Below, piece by piece: positions 9,749-17,548 of a stretch of DNA of 64,000 nucleotides (the first letter of the stretch is position 1; the number at the start of each line of letters is the position of its first letter). A program made the translations under genes and the position numbers. Source of the DNA: Bacillus kexueae. Lineage in GTDB: Bacteria > Bacillota > Bacilli > Bacillales > Aeribacillaceae. The notes beneath the pieces are model-generated. The model did no database searches, had not been told where the DNA came from, and was given only the letters and a program-made list of their open reading frames with translations. Location: contig NZ_JALAZE010000004.1 of NCBI RefSeq assembly GCF_022809095.1, forward strand, positions 1 to 64,000. The letters are read 5' to 3'.

Positions 9749-9788
9749 GAAAAGGGGAGCGAGCCCATACGTCTCGACAGCCCCTTTC
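9749..9788 (-). terminator. Intra-operon attenuator hairpin after the binding-protein gene
   Basis: On the minus strand GAAAGGGG (9788-9781) pairs with CCCCTTTTC (9757-9749), with an inner CGAG/CTCG pair, and a T-rich tract follows. It would reduce read-through from the abundant binding-protein message into the kinase and regulator genes. Confidence 0.65.
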
Positions 9789-9793
9789 TGTCA

Positions 9794-11077
9794 TTATTTC
9801 AAGTTATCCCACGTGTTTTGGAAGCGCTCAAGAAGTGTTTCGTAGTCGATTTTTCCAGCAGCATATTCTTGAATCGCCGCTGCGAATTCTTTATTTGCGC
9901 CATCTGGCCATCTGAACCACGTCCAAGGAATTGTCTTTTCTTCCTTCGAGTATTCTAAGATGGATTGACCTAAATCCCCTAAACCAGACGGTTCGATGTT
10001 ATCAAACGCTGGGATGAAGGCGAATTCTTCCGTGATGTAGCGCTGACCTGTTTCAGAGCTAACCATCCAATCTAAGAATAGCTTTGCTTCTTCTAAATGC
10101 TCAGAGTTTTTGTTTACAACCCAGTTATTCGGTACACCGACTGGAATTTTGCCAGACTCTGCTGCATCGTCGCTAATTGGAATTGGCAAGAAGCCCATGT
10201 TGATTTCAGGATTGATTTCATAAATCATGTTTTCTGTCCAGTTTCCTTGTTGAAGCATCGCTGCTTGGCCTGATGCAAATAGTGTTACTTGCGTGTTGTA
10301 GTCTGTAGTAATTGGGTTGTCATTCGCAAATTGTACTTCAGTGTCAATGACATCTTTAAACGCTTTAAACTTTTCGTTTTCCGTCATTTTTTCAGAACCA
10401 TTGTCTAAGCCTTCAATGAACGCCACTGGATCTTCTTGCTGAGCAAACGGTACGTTTAATAAATGCTGTCCGATTACCCACCATTCACCGTAACCTGCAG
10501 AAAACGGTGTGATTCCTGCTGCTTCAAGTTTTTTCGCTGCTTCTTGTAGTTCAGAAACCGTTTGTGGAAGCTCTGTAATTCCCGCTTCTTCGAATAAATC
10601 TTTGTTATAAATGAATCCATATCCTTCAAGGTTTACTGGCATTCCGTAAAGCTTGCCATCTTCATCCGTCATTGGCACTTTTCCAATTGGTAATACATGC
10701 TCTACCCACGGCTCATCGGAAAGGTCTGCTAAATGCTCTTTCCAAAGCTCTAATTCTTTAAAACCACCGTTGTTGAAAATGTCAGGTGCTTCTCCAGATG
10801 CGAATTTCGCTTTTAGCGCAGCACCGTAATCGGCACCTCCACCAACTGTTTCAAGCTTTACTTTAATGTTTGGATGCTCTTTTTCGAATTCCTTAATCAT
10901 TTCTTCTAATTGATCAGCAATTTCCACTTTAAATTGGAACATATTCAGTGTGACAACATCATCCCCCGATGCATCACCGTCATTATTGTCACTTGATGTA
11001 TCGCTCGATGAGGAACATGCAGCTAAAATCCCCACCATGACGAGCATGGCTAAAAACAAGCTCCAAATTTTTTTCAT
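9794..11077 (-). CDS. Carbohydrate ABC transporter substrate-binding lipoprotein
   Basis: A 427-residue family 1 extracellular solute-binding protein. The N-terminus is a lipoprotein signal peptide with lipobox LAAC (Cys at about residue 21) and then a Ser/Asp-rich linker. The mature part has the binding-protein signatures MIKEFEKEHPNIKVKLE and FASGQAAMLQQGNW. It would capture a mono- or oligosaccharide outside the cell and deliver it to the two permeases encoded immediately upstream. AGAGGAGG precedes the ATG. No ATPase gene is in the locus, so a shared MsmX-like ATPase encoded elsewhere is expected, as is usual for such Bacillus importers. Confidence 0.92.
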   Translation of the reverse strand: MKKIWSLFLAMLVMVGILAACSSSSDTSSDNNDGDASGDDVVTLNMFQFKVEIADQLEEMIKEFEKEHPNIKVKLETVGGGADYGAALKAKFASGEAPDIFNNGGFKELELWKEHLADLSDEPWVEHVLPIGKVPMTDEDGKLYGMPVNLEGYGFIYNKDLFEEAGITELPQTVSELQEAAKKLEAAGITPFSAGYGEWWVIGQHLLNVPFAQQEDPVAFIEGLDNGSEKMTENEKFKAFKDVIDTEVQFANDNPITTDYNTQVTLFASGQAAMLQQGNWTENMIYEINPEINMGFLPIPISDDAAESGKIPVGVPNNWVVNKNSEHLEEAKLFLDWMVSSETGQRYITEEFAFIPAFDNIEPSGLGDLGQSILEYSKEEKTIPWTWFRWPDGANKEFAAAIQEYAAGKIDYETLLERFQNTWDNLK

Positions 11078-11149
11078 AACGTAATGACCTCCTCTTACCC
11101 TTTGTTTTTTTATATATCAGCTTCGTCCAATAAGACGAAAGCTAGATCC

Positions 11150-11977
11150 CTATTTAATTGACCCTTGTGCAATGCCTTTAATAATATGGCGCTGCAAGAA
11201 TAGGAAGAAAATAACGATTGGCACGACGCCAAGTACGAGCGCAGCTAGTCCCATATCCCACTGCTTCGTATATTGCGCAAAGAAGGAACTCGCAGCTAAC
11301 GGAATCGTTCGAAGCTCTGCATCTTGTAAAACGAGTAATGGCAATAAGTAATCATTCCAAATCCATAATGTATTTAAAATGATCACCGTGACCGTAATCG
11401 GCTTTAATAGTGGGAATACAATTTGCCAAAAGACGCCGAATTGGCTGCAACCGTCAATACGAGCCGCTTCTTCAATTTCCTGTGGCACCGTTTTGACAAA
11501 CCCGTGATACAAGAAGAGCGAAAGCGGAACCCCGAATCCGAAATACATAATGATAAGTCCCGGAATACTGTTTGTGAGCCCTAGCGCTCCTCCCCATTTC
11601 ATGAGCGGAATCATGACCGTTTGGAACGGGATAACCATGGCGGATACGAAAAAGATAAATAAGATTTTGCTAAACTTTCCAGGTGTCCGCACCATCTTCC
11701 AAGCGGCCATCGACGTTAGCACGACGATTCCAATGTTACTGAAAACCGTGATGACAAGCGAGTTCCAAAAGGCTCGCGGGAAATCAAGGATATTCCATAC
11801 TTTTACGTAGTTATCAAAACGAAATTCTTTCGGCCATGCGGCGGCATCCATTAAAATGTCCGCAAAACTTTTCACCGAGTTTACTAAGACGAAGTAAAAC
11901 GGGATGAGGAAAATGAGGCCGAGTACAATGCCAAAAACCTCAAGCACGAGCGTTTTTTTCGTATAGCGCTGATCCAT
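11150..11977 (-). CDS. Carbohydrate ABC transporter permease, MalG type
   Basis: A 275-residue membrane protein with six predicted membrane segments. It has the EAA loop motif EEAARIDGCSQFGVFWQIVFP (about residues 190-210), the ATPase-docking signature of binding-protein-dependent permeases. It is the inner-membrane partner of the MalF-type protein encoded directly upstream. The ATG abuts the upstream TAG stop, with GAGG from the end of that gene as ribosome binding site. The C-terminal QRHIIKGIAQGSIK tail is typical of MalG-like permeases. Confidence 0.92.
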   Translation of the reverse strand: MDQRYTKKTLVLEVFGIVLGLIFLIPFYFVLVNSVKSFADILMDAAAWPKEFRFDNYVKVWNILDFPRAFWNSLVITVFSNIGIVVLTSMAAWKMVRTPGKFSKILFIFFVSAMVIPFQTVMIPLMKWGGALGLTNSIPGLIIMYFGFGVPLSLFLYHGFVKTVPQEIEEAARIDGCSQFGVFWQIVFPLLKPITVTVIILNTLWIWNDYLLPLLVLQDAELRTIPLAASSFFAQYTKQWDMGLAALVLGVVPIVIFFLFLQRHIIKGIAQGSIK

Positions 11978-12937
11978 CTATGCCTCAACCTCCCTTTTCT
12001 TCGTCGTCCACACTTGAATCGTTGTGACAATCGCCACGATGATGAAGAATAAAATCGACTTAGCGGTTCCAAGTCCGTAACGGTTATTTTGGAACGCTTC
12101 TTGGTAAATGTTAATCGCCACAGACTGCGTGGAATTGAATGGTCCACCGCCTGTTAACGAGATGTTCAAATCAAAGATCTTAAATGCCATCGATATGGTT
12201 AAGAAGAAACAAATCGTAAACGCTGGTAAAATAAGCGGAATGATAATTTTCGTTAAAAGCGTCCAGTTTGACGCACCATCAATTCGCGCCGCTTCTAGTA
12301 AACTATTATCCACCCCTTGAAGCGCTGCGATATAAATAACCATCATGTAACCGCTAATTTGCCATGCAAACACGATGACAATGCCCCAGAAGGCCGTCGT
12401 CTCATCGCCTAGCCAAGGCTGTTGGAAAAAGGCCATACCCGTTAAGTTTCCGATCGACGCAAACCCTTTGACAAAAATGAACTGCCAAATAAATCCGAGT
12501 AATAACCCCCCAATGACGTTCGGAACGAAGAAAACCGTTCGCAAAATATTTCGTGATTTCAACGCCGTATTTAACAATAAGGCTAAACCAAAACCGAGCA
12601 TATTACTAATGATCACAGCAGCAATCGTAAACTTCGTTGTGAATATAAACGAGTCACGAAACTGCACATCGCTCGTAAAGATTTTTTTATAGTTTTCAAG
12701 TCCGACCCACTCCACTGCGGAACTAACCCCATTCCACGATGTAAAAGAATAATATAGTCCCATAGCAAACGGAATAATTTGAATTAAGACGAAAAAGAAA
12801 AGTGCCGGACCGACAAATCCTGTATACGATAAAATTCCTCTCCAATTGACCTTTCGCTTCCGTATCGGTTCCACGGATACATCTGTATGTACCGTGTTTG
12901 ACTTTGAAATCCGTTCGACTTCCGTATTCGTATTCAT
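11978..12937 (-). CDS. Carbohydrate ABC transporter permease, MalF type
   Basis: A 319-residue protein with a hydrophilic N-terminus of about 35 residues, six membrane segments and the EAA loop LLEAARIDGASNWTLLTKIIIP (about residues 210-232). It forms the channel with the MalG-type partner. The ATG at 12937 has GGTGAGG 5 nt upstream. The open frame runs 32 codons further but without a ribosome binding site and into the promoter region, so I reject that longer start. It is the first gene of the sugar operon, directly downstream of the operator-promoter at 13059-13094. Confidence 0.92.
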   Translation of the reverse strand: MNTNTEVERISKSNTVHTDVSVEPIRKRKVNWRGILSYTGFVGPALFFFVLIQIIPFAMGLYYSFTSWNGVSSAVEWVGLENYKKIFTSDVQFRDSFIFTTKFTIAAVIISNMLGFGLALLLNTALKSRNILRTVFFVPNVIGGLLLGFIWQFIFVKGFASIGNLTGMAFFQQPWLGDETTAFWGIVIVFAWQISGYMMVIYIAALQGVDNSLLEAARIDGASNWTLLTKIIIPLILPAFTICFFLTISMAFKIFDLNISLTGGGPFNSTQSVAINIYQEAFQNNRYGLGTAKSILFFIIVAIVTTIQVWTTKKREVEA

Positions 12938-13058
12938 TCGCGCCTCACCACCCAGTCCTTTGTAATCGCTTTCCTTTATTATAATGAATACGCTTCCATT
13001 AAAGGGGTCGCTAAATTGACCTAAATGGTACACAATTTTGACTTTTTAAAACGAACAG

Positions 13059-13094
13059 GCAAACGTTTGTATTGTTAATTTTTAAAACTTTCAA
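13059..13094 (-). promoter_or_regulatory. Operon promoter overlapped by a LacI/CcpA-type operator
   Basis: Read on the minus strand, TTGAAA (13094-13089), a 17-nt spacer and TACAAA (13071-13066) make a SigA-type promoter for the sugar operon. The palindrome GCAAACGTTTGT (13059-13070) covers the -10 element, so binding would block transcription. A near-identical site is at 5520-5531. Confidence 0.65.
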
Positions 13095-13149
13095 TCTATT
13101 CAATTATTTTGTAAAATAGTTATTACATATTAAGGAAAGGGGATGCAGC

Positions 13150-13398
13150 ATGAATATCCCATTTTATCGAAATTTATATGTTTTTGACCAAGGCGGGCGG
13201 TTGCAAGTAGAGTATTTTGATTACGGAACTTTTACGCAAGTTGTCATCAGCCAAGAGCGAGACAACATGCTCATTTTAGGAAGCGGAGCCGACAAACTTA
13301 GAAAGCGCGCGTTCCATAAAGCATACGAACAATTTAAACAACGTGAACATCGCTCCTTTATCACAGCAAGCATCGGTGAGCGACAAATTAAACTGTAA
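13150..13398 (+). CDS. Small conserved-looking protein of unknown function
   Basis: An 82-residue soluble protein that I do not recognise. The sequence has an aromatic, beta-rich first half (NLYVFDQGGRLQVEYFDYGTF), a short LILGSGADKLRKRAF stretch and a basic helical C-terminus. It has no signal peptide or membrane segment. AAGGAAAGGGG lies 7 nt before the ATG and codon use looks normal, so it is probably a real gene. It diverges from the sugar operon and converges on ssbB. Confidence 0.65.
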   Translation: MNIPFYRNLYVFDQGGRLQVEYFDYGTFTQVVISQERDNMLILGSGADKLRKRAFHKAYEQFKQREHRSFITASIGERQIKL

Positions 13399-13413
13399 GG
13401 TTTTTGCGACATG

Positions 13414-13439
13414 AAAAAGACCAGCCAAAACGGCTGGCA
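13414..13439 (-). terminator. Terminator of ssbB
   Basis: CCAGCC (13421-13426) and GGCTGG (13432-13437) pair, and on the minus strand the hairpin is followed by CTTTTTC. Confidence 0.7.
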
Positions 13440-13499
13440 AAGCGTGAGGACAAGAAGGGGAAGTCCTTGATTCTTTCTAATGAGGAAAATCGTTGAGGG

Positions 13500-13868
13500 T
13501 TACTCTTGCGCTTCGTTTACAACAAGCTCACGAGCTCGAACCTTTGAAGGGGGCGTACCCATAAATTGAACGGAATCGGCTAATACTTCTGTCACATAAA
13601 TGCGTTTGCCTTCTTTATTTTCATATTGCCTCGTTTGAATCCTCCCAGTCACACCAATAATCGACCCTTTACGGCAGTAATTTGCCGTATTTTCTGCTGT
13701 TTTTTGCCACAGCGTACAATTCACAAAATCAGTATCAATTTCCCCAGCACGATTACGGAATTTGCGACTTACTGCTAGCGTAATGTTCGCCACCGCTTTT
13801 CCATCTGTCGTATATTTAATATCTGGATCACGTGTTAAGCGCCCAACAAGCGTTACTTGATTGATCAC
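13500..13868 (-). CDS. ssbB: Single-stranded DNA-binding protein SsbB (YwpH-like)
   Basis: A 122-residue OB-fold protein with the SSB start INQVTLVGRLTRDPDIKYT, the core aromatic segment DFVNCTLWQKTAEN and GRIQTRQYENKEGKRIYVTEV. It ends at NEAQE and lacks the long Gln/Pro linker and acidic tip of the essential SSB. This matches the shorter SsbB, which acts in natural transformation. The GTG start at 13868 has AGGAGG 5-6 nt upstream; the open frame extends 9 codons further without support. Its place beside ywpF agrees with the B. subtilis ywp region. Confidence 0.88.
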   Translation of the reverse strand: MINQVTLVGRLTRDPDIKYTTDGKAVANITLAVSRKFRNRAGEIDTDFVNCTLWQKTAENTANYCRKGSIIGVTGRIQTRQYENKEGKRIYVTEVLADSVQFMGTPPSKVRARELVVNEAQE

Positions 13869-14091
13869 CTCAACCCTCCTTCCTGCTTGATACAACTTTA
13901 TTGTAAAAGAAACGAATCAACTTGAAAAAAGTGTAAAATATACTTTTCGAACCACGTTCGACATGGAAAATGAGTTTTTCGTATGGCAGGAATCATGTTT
14001 CGCTCGCTGAATTCGAACTCTTTCTCGAAATTTCGCGTTTTTTTCATTTTTTTCGCAGAGCATCGTAGCATGACTAGCTCCTCAATCCTTA

Positions 14092-14100
14092 TGGTATAAT
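14092..14100 (+). promoter_or_regulatory. Extended -10 promoter of ywpF
   Basis: TGGTATAAT (TGnTATAAT) lies 50 nt before the ywpF start. The -35 region is weak, as is usual for extended -10 promoters. Confidence 0.5.
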
Positions 14101-14149
14101 AATGGTAAGTTGTGGTATGTAACATTATGTTGGGGATGGAGGGCTAGAA

Positions 14150-14584
14150 GTGAAAACGTTCAAACTAGTCGGATTAAAAGTTGAACGAAAAGAACAAGAA
14201 GGACGAATTGAAGATATCCCAATTATAGACGGACTCGTCATTAATAAAGAAGACGGCGAAAACTCGTGGCTCATCGAAGCATTAATCTCGAAGCGATACC
14301 GCTACTACTTCGAGCGCAACGCACAAAACCAATCCGAGCTTCGTCTCTTCGTAACCATTACCAAAAAGAACAACACACCCGCTCAAATAGTCGCAAAAGT
14401 AAAATCCATTACACCACTTGAGGAACGCATTTCCCTCTTACTAGAAGGACGAATGTACAACCTCCGCTCCGCCAAAATCGATGCGGAAAAAATATTAAAT
14501 GACCTCATTTCAAAAGGGTTATCCGGACAAGACTTACTCGTCTCATTTAAGAAAAAACTGTACAACCATTCTGAATCGAAATAA
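14150..14584 (+). CDS. ywpF: YwpF-like protein
   Basis: A 144-residue soluble protein resembling Bacillus YwpF, whose function is not established. The N-terminus MKTFKLVGLKVERKEQEG and the central SWLIEALISKRYRYYFE segment are the recognisable parts, followed by a helical C-terminus. The GTG start follows GGAGGG. It diverges from ssbB, as in B. subtilis, and is followed by a strong terminator, after which the large 21-bp repeat array begins. Confidence 0.75.
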   Translation: MKTFKLVGLKVERKEQEGRIEDIPIIDGLVINKEDGENSWLIEALISKRYRYYFERNAQNQSELRLFVTITKKNNTPAQIVAKVKSITPLEERISLLLEGRMYNLRSAKIDAEKILNDLISKGLSGQDLLVSFKKKLYNHSESK

Positions 14585-14588
14585 ACGA

Positions 14589-14618
14589 AAGCGCTCATGG
14601 AAACATGAGCGCTTTTTT
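14589..14618 (+). terminator. Terminator of ywpF
   Basis: AAGCGCTCATG (14589-14599) and CATGAGCGCTT (14604-14614) form an 11-bp stem with a GAAA-type loop, followed by seven T. Confidence 0.92.
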
Positions 14619-14692
14619 TGTTGTATTAGATTAGAGATTGGCGAAATGATGGAGGTTGGGCGATTTGCATTGTGGAGCGGGGGGCGTTCTTT

Positions 14693-14913
14693 TATGGGCG
14701 GGTTGGTTTTTTTATGCAGGGTGGATGGATCCCTATGCTCGGGGGCGGCCCTCCTATGCGCGGGGGCGGCCCTCCTATGCGCGGGGTTGGCTCTCCTATG
14801 CGCGGATTCGGTTCCTCTATGCGCGGGTTCAGACTCCCTTTGCGCGGACTCGACTCCCCTATGCGCGGACTCAGATCCTCTATGCGCGGGTTCGGCCCTC
14901 CTATGCGCGGATT
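14693..14913 (+). repeat. 21-bp tandem array A, left part (TATGCGCG family)
   Basis: About 11 units. TATG (TTTG in one unit) recurs at 14713, 14734, 14755 and so on to 14902, exactly every 21 bp. The core is CTATGCGCGG followed by a variable pyrimidine-rich half. The leftmost units (14693, 14713, 14734) are degenerate, and just outside them is a TTGGGCG at 14656, the core of the other array family. The last unit is cut by the IS at 14913/14914. All forward frames are open here (heptapeptides such as RGLDSPM), but I do not regard this as coding. Confidence 0.95.
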
Positions 14914-14995
14914 TTGAGCTAGTCTAATAAATGGACACGTCAAAATGGGATTTCATTTATAATAGAACTAATACTTTTAAAGGGCGTGTTCTTAA

Positions 14996-15289
14996 ATGGG
15001 AAAACAGTATGATCAGGAATATAAAGAGTATGTAGCCAAGTTAATTGTTGAAGAAGGGCGTAAACAAACAGATGTTGCATATGAACTTGAAATTGCGACC
15101 TCTACAATTGGAAGATGGGTGAAAAATTTTCGAGAAAAGATGGAGCGAGGCAAGCACTCCGAAACGTATTTAACCCCATCAGAAGTTGAAAAGTTGATGA
15201 AGAAGCATCAACGTGAAGTCGAAAAACTAAGAGAAGAGAATGAAATCTTAAAAAAGGCCATGCACATCTTCACGCAAAACCAGGAGTAA
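14996..15289 (+). CDS. IS3-family transposase OrfA
   Basis: A 97-residue protein with a helix-turn-helix domain (about residues 5-50; KQTDVAYELEIATSTIGRWVKNF) followed by a leucine-zipper-like coiled coil (EVEKLREENEILKKAMH). It binds the inverted repeats and multimerises. Near its end, A AAA AAG at 15250-15256 is in the correct phase for a -1 ribosomal shift into the orfB frame, giving an OrfAB fusion spanning 14996-16173. The ATG follows AAAGGGCGTG only loosely. Confidence 0.92.
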   Translation: MGKQYDQEYKEYVAKLIVEEGRKQTDVAYELEIATSTIGRWVKNFREKMERGKHSETYLTPSEVEKLMKKHQREVEKLREENEILKKAMHIFTQNQE

Positions 15290-15330
15290 AGTTCCGTTTT
15301 ATTCACGACCATCGTGATGAATACGCCATT

Positions 15331-16173
15331 GTGAGGATGTGCCAAGTCTTAAAAGTCTCCAAAAGTGGTTACTACAATTGGTTGAAAAATCAAGAACGAG
15401 AACCCACAGCGCGAGAGCTTTTGAGGGAAGAAGTGAAGCAAAAGATTGCCAAATCTTATCATGAGAGTCTAGGTACTTACGGAAGCCCCAGAATCCATCA
15501 TGACCTCACAAAACAGGGCTACACCCTTTCCCAAAAGACTGTTGGGCGGCTTATGAAAGAGATGAACTTGAGGGCGATTCCAGAGTTGAAATTTATGAAC
15601 ACTACCGTAGCTGATGAAGAGGCCAACCACCCTCCCAACCTCTTAAATCAAGAGTTTAAGACTGAACATCCTAATCAAGTATGGGTTTCAGATATCACAT
15701 ACATTTGGACCTTAGAAGGATGGGTGTACCTTTCTACCATTATGGATTTATTTTCACGAAAAATTGTAGGCTGGCAAATGGGAACGAACATGAAAACCGA
15801 CTTAGCCTTAGGTGCCTTCAACATGGCCATCGAAAACCGGCAACCTGAACCTGGATTAATCCATCATTCTGACAGGGGATCGCAGTATAGTTCCCGTGAA
15901 TACATGACGAAATTGAACGATTATGGCATGAAAGCAAGTATGAGTCGCAAAGGGAACCCTTATGACAATGCCTGTATAGAGTCATTCTTTGCGACCATCA
16001 AAAAGGAACTTGTTTATCGAAAACGATTTAATACACGAAAAGAAGCAATAAAGGCGATTGACTATTACATTCGGAGCTTTTACAACACCCGTAGAAAGCA
16101 CTCAACGTTAGATTACTTATCCCCCACTGAATATGAGAAGATACGAAACAAGTCCAAAGAAAAAATATCATAA
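15331..16173 (+). CDS. IS3-family transposase OrfB (catalytic)
   Basis: From the GTG, 280 residues; in practice the frame is entered by the -1 shift at 15256 and is open upstream of the GTG. An HTH_21 region (SKSGYYNWLK, GTYGSPRIHHDL) precedes an rve integrase core. The DDE residues are seen in WVSDITYI (Asp), HHSDRGSQY (Asp) and NACIESFFATIKKE (Glu). The terminal YNTRRKHSTLDYLSPTEYE motif is typical. No frameshift or stop interrupts it. Confidence 0.93.
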   Translation: MRMCQVLKVSKSGYYNWLKNQEREPTARELLREEVKQKIAKSYHESLGTYGSPRIHHDLTKQGYTLSQKTVGRLMKEMNLRAIPELKFMNTTVADEEANHPPNLLNQEFKTEHPNQVWVSDITYIWTLEGWVYLSTIMDLFSRKIVGWQMGTNMKTDLALGAFNMAIENRQPEPGLIHHSDRGSQYSSREYMTKLNDYGMKASMSRKGNPYDNACIESFFATIKKELVYRKRFNTRKEAIKAIDYYIRSFYNTRRKHSTLDYLSPTEYEKIRNKSKEKIS

Positions 16174-16310
16174 AACACTCATTCAGGTTTAGAGATCAAA
16201 AGTTAGGAATTTCAACTTTTGATCTCTAAAGCCCACCAAACGTAGTGCGGTAGGGAATCTAAACAAAATTCATTTCATTTTAATGTGTCCATTTTATTGA
16301 CAGAAGTCCA

Positions 16311-17103
16311 GATTCGGCTCTCCTATGCGCGGACTCAGATCCTCTATGCGCGGACCCGCCTCCTCTATGCGCGGGGGCGGCCCTCCTATGCGCGGACTCG
16401 GTTCTCCTATGCGCGGACTCAGATCCTCTATGCGCGGATTCGGTTCCTCTATGCGCGGGTTCAGACTCCCTTTGCGCGGACTCGACTCCCCTATGCGCGG
16501 ACTCAGATCCTCTATGCGCGGACCCGCCTCCTCTATGCGCGGGTTCAGACTCCCTATGCGCGGACTCGACTCCCCTATGCGCGGACTCGGCTCTCCTATG
16601 CGCGGACTCGGCTCTCCTATGCGCGGACCCGCCTCCTCTATGCGCGCGTTCGGCTCTCCTATGCGCGAGATTCGGCCCTCCTATGCGCGGGCTCAGCCAC
16701 TCTATGCGCGGACTCAGATCCTCTATGCGCGCGTTCGGCTCTCCTATGCGCGAGATTCGGCCCTCCTATGCGCGGGCTCAGCCACTCTATGCGCGGACTC
16801 AGATCCTCTATGCGCGCGTTCGGCTCTCCTTTGCGCGGGTTCGGCTCTCCTATGCGCGGACTCAGATCCTCTATGCGCGAACTCGGCTCTCCTTTGCGCG
16901 GACTCGGCTCTCCTTTGCGCGGACTCGACTCCTCTATGCGCGCGGGCGGCCTCCCTATGCGCGAGATTCGGCCCTCCTATGCGCGGGCTCAGCCACTCTA
17001 TGCGCGGACTCAGATCCTCTATGCGCGGGGCCGACCCTCCTATGCGCGGACCAGGCTCCTCTATGCGCGTGTTCGATTCCCCTATGCGCGAACTACTCTC
17101 TCC
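16311..17103 (+). repeat. 21-bp tandem array A, right part (TATGCGCG family)
   Basis: About 37 units with TATG or TTTG from 16324 to 17083, consensus CTATGCGCGG followed by ACTCGGCTCTC-like sequence. Three units, starting near 16662, 16750 and 16960, are 22 bp long (GCGCGAGATTCGG) and shift the reading frame. A multi-unit block (unit with GCGCGTTCGG, 22-bp unit, GGCTCAGCCACT unit, ACTCAGATCCT unit) is repeated nearly exactly, showing recent block duplication. The array ends about 30 nt before the lipoprotein-gene terminator. I see no promoter or ribosome binding site and regard the long open frames as by-products of the 21-bp (7-codon) period. Confidence 0.95.
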
Positions 17104-17136
17104 TGTGTTCTACTTCAATCTTCTTACATATAAAAA

Positions 17137-17164
17137 AGAACCCTAAATCGGCTTCAGGGTTCTT
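17137..17164 (-). terminator. Terminator of the acidic lipoprotein gene
   Basis: AAGAACCCT (17137-17145) and AGGGTTCTT (17156-17164) pair; on the minus strand a TTTTTTA tract follows. It also bounds array A on the right. Confidence 0.88.
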
Positions 17165-17170
17165 GATTGG

Positions 17171-17428
17171 TTATTGATTTTCGTTTTCCATCATGTCTTG
17201 GTCGAGGTTGTCCTCATTTTGCATGTCTTCTTCCATTTCAAGTTCTTGCTCGCGTTCTGTTTCTTCATCTAACGGAGGAAGCTCATCTTGAGGTACGGTT
17301 TCCTCGTTTTCATATCCGTTGTCCATGTCATTTTCTGGTGGAGGGGGCTCGTCGTTCACATTACAACCCACTGCAAACATTGCTGCCATTAAGCTACTCA
17401 TAAGAACAAGAATCCATTTTTTGTTCAT
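17171..17428 (-). CDS. Small acidic lipoprotein of unknown function
   Basis: An 85-residue predicted lipoprotein. MNKKWILVLMSSLMAAMF precedes the lipobox AVGC (Cys at about residue 22), and the whole mature part is low-complexity and strongly acidic (runs of Asp, Glu, Asn and Pro). AAAGGAG precedes the ATG. No known domain is apparent. It has its own terminator and a gap of about 120 nt to fabZ, so it is probably monocistronic. Confidence 0.72.
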   Translation of the reverse strand: MNKKWILVLMSSLMAAMFAVGCNVNDEPPPPENDMDNGYENEETVPQDELPPLDEETEREQELEMEEDMQNEDNLDQDMMENENQ

Positions 17429-17513
17429 TTTGATGGCTCCTTTCTTTTTGTTGTGTAAACAGTTGTTAATATCTCCAACTTTCCAATTTTCATGTATGAA
17501 TGAGACATAAAAA

Positions 17514-17537
17514 AACCTCGCTTCTAAAAGCGAGGTT
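17514..17537 (-). terminator. Terminator of fabZ
   Basis: AACCTCGCTT (17514-17523) and AAGCGAGGTT (17528-17537) form a 10-bp stem followed on the minus strand by a run of seven T. Confidence 0.92.
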
Positions 17538-17548
17538 AGGTGAAAAAA

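Larger units (their letters stand above)
14914..16310 (+). mobile_element. Intact IS3-family element inserted in array A
   Basis: 1397 bp. The left end TTGAGCTAGTCTAATAAATGGACAC and the reverse complement of the right end TGGACTTCTGTCAATAAAATGGACAC are imperfect inverted repeats. GATT flanks both sides (14910-14913 and 16311-16314). Removing the element and one GATT restores the perfect 21-bp unit TATGCGCGGATTCGGCTCTCC. It carries orfA and orfB with a programmed -1 frameshift site and a complete DDE triad, so it may be active. Confidence 0.92.

Noticed and set aside
16285-17177. Three long overlapping plus-strand ORFs across array A (164-282 codons, heptapeptide repeats such as YARTRIL)
   Set aside because: All three forward frames are open at once because 21 bp is seven codons and the unit lacks stops. 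The 22-bp units switch the frame, no ribosome binding site is visible, and the predicted peptides are low-complexity in every frame.
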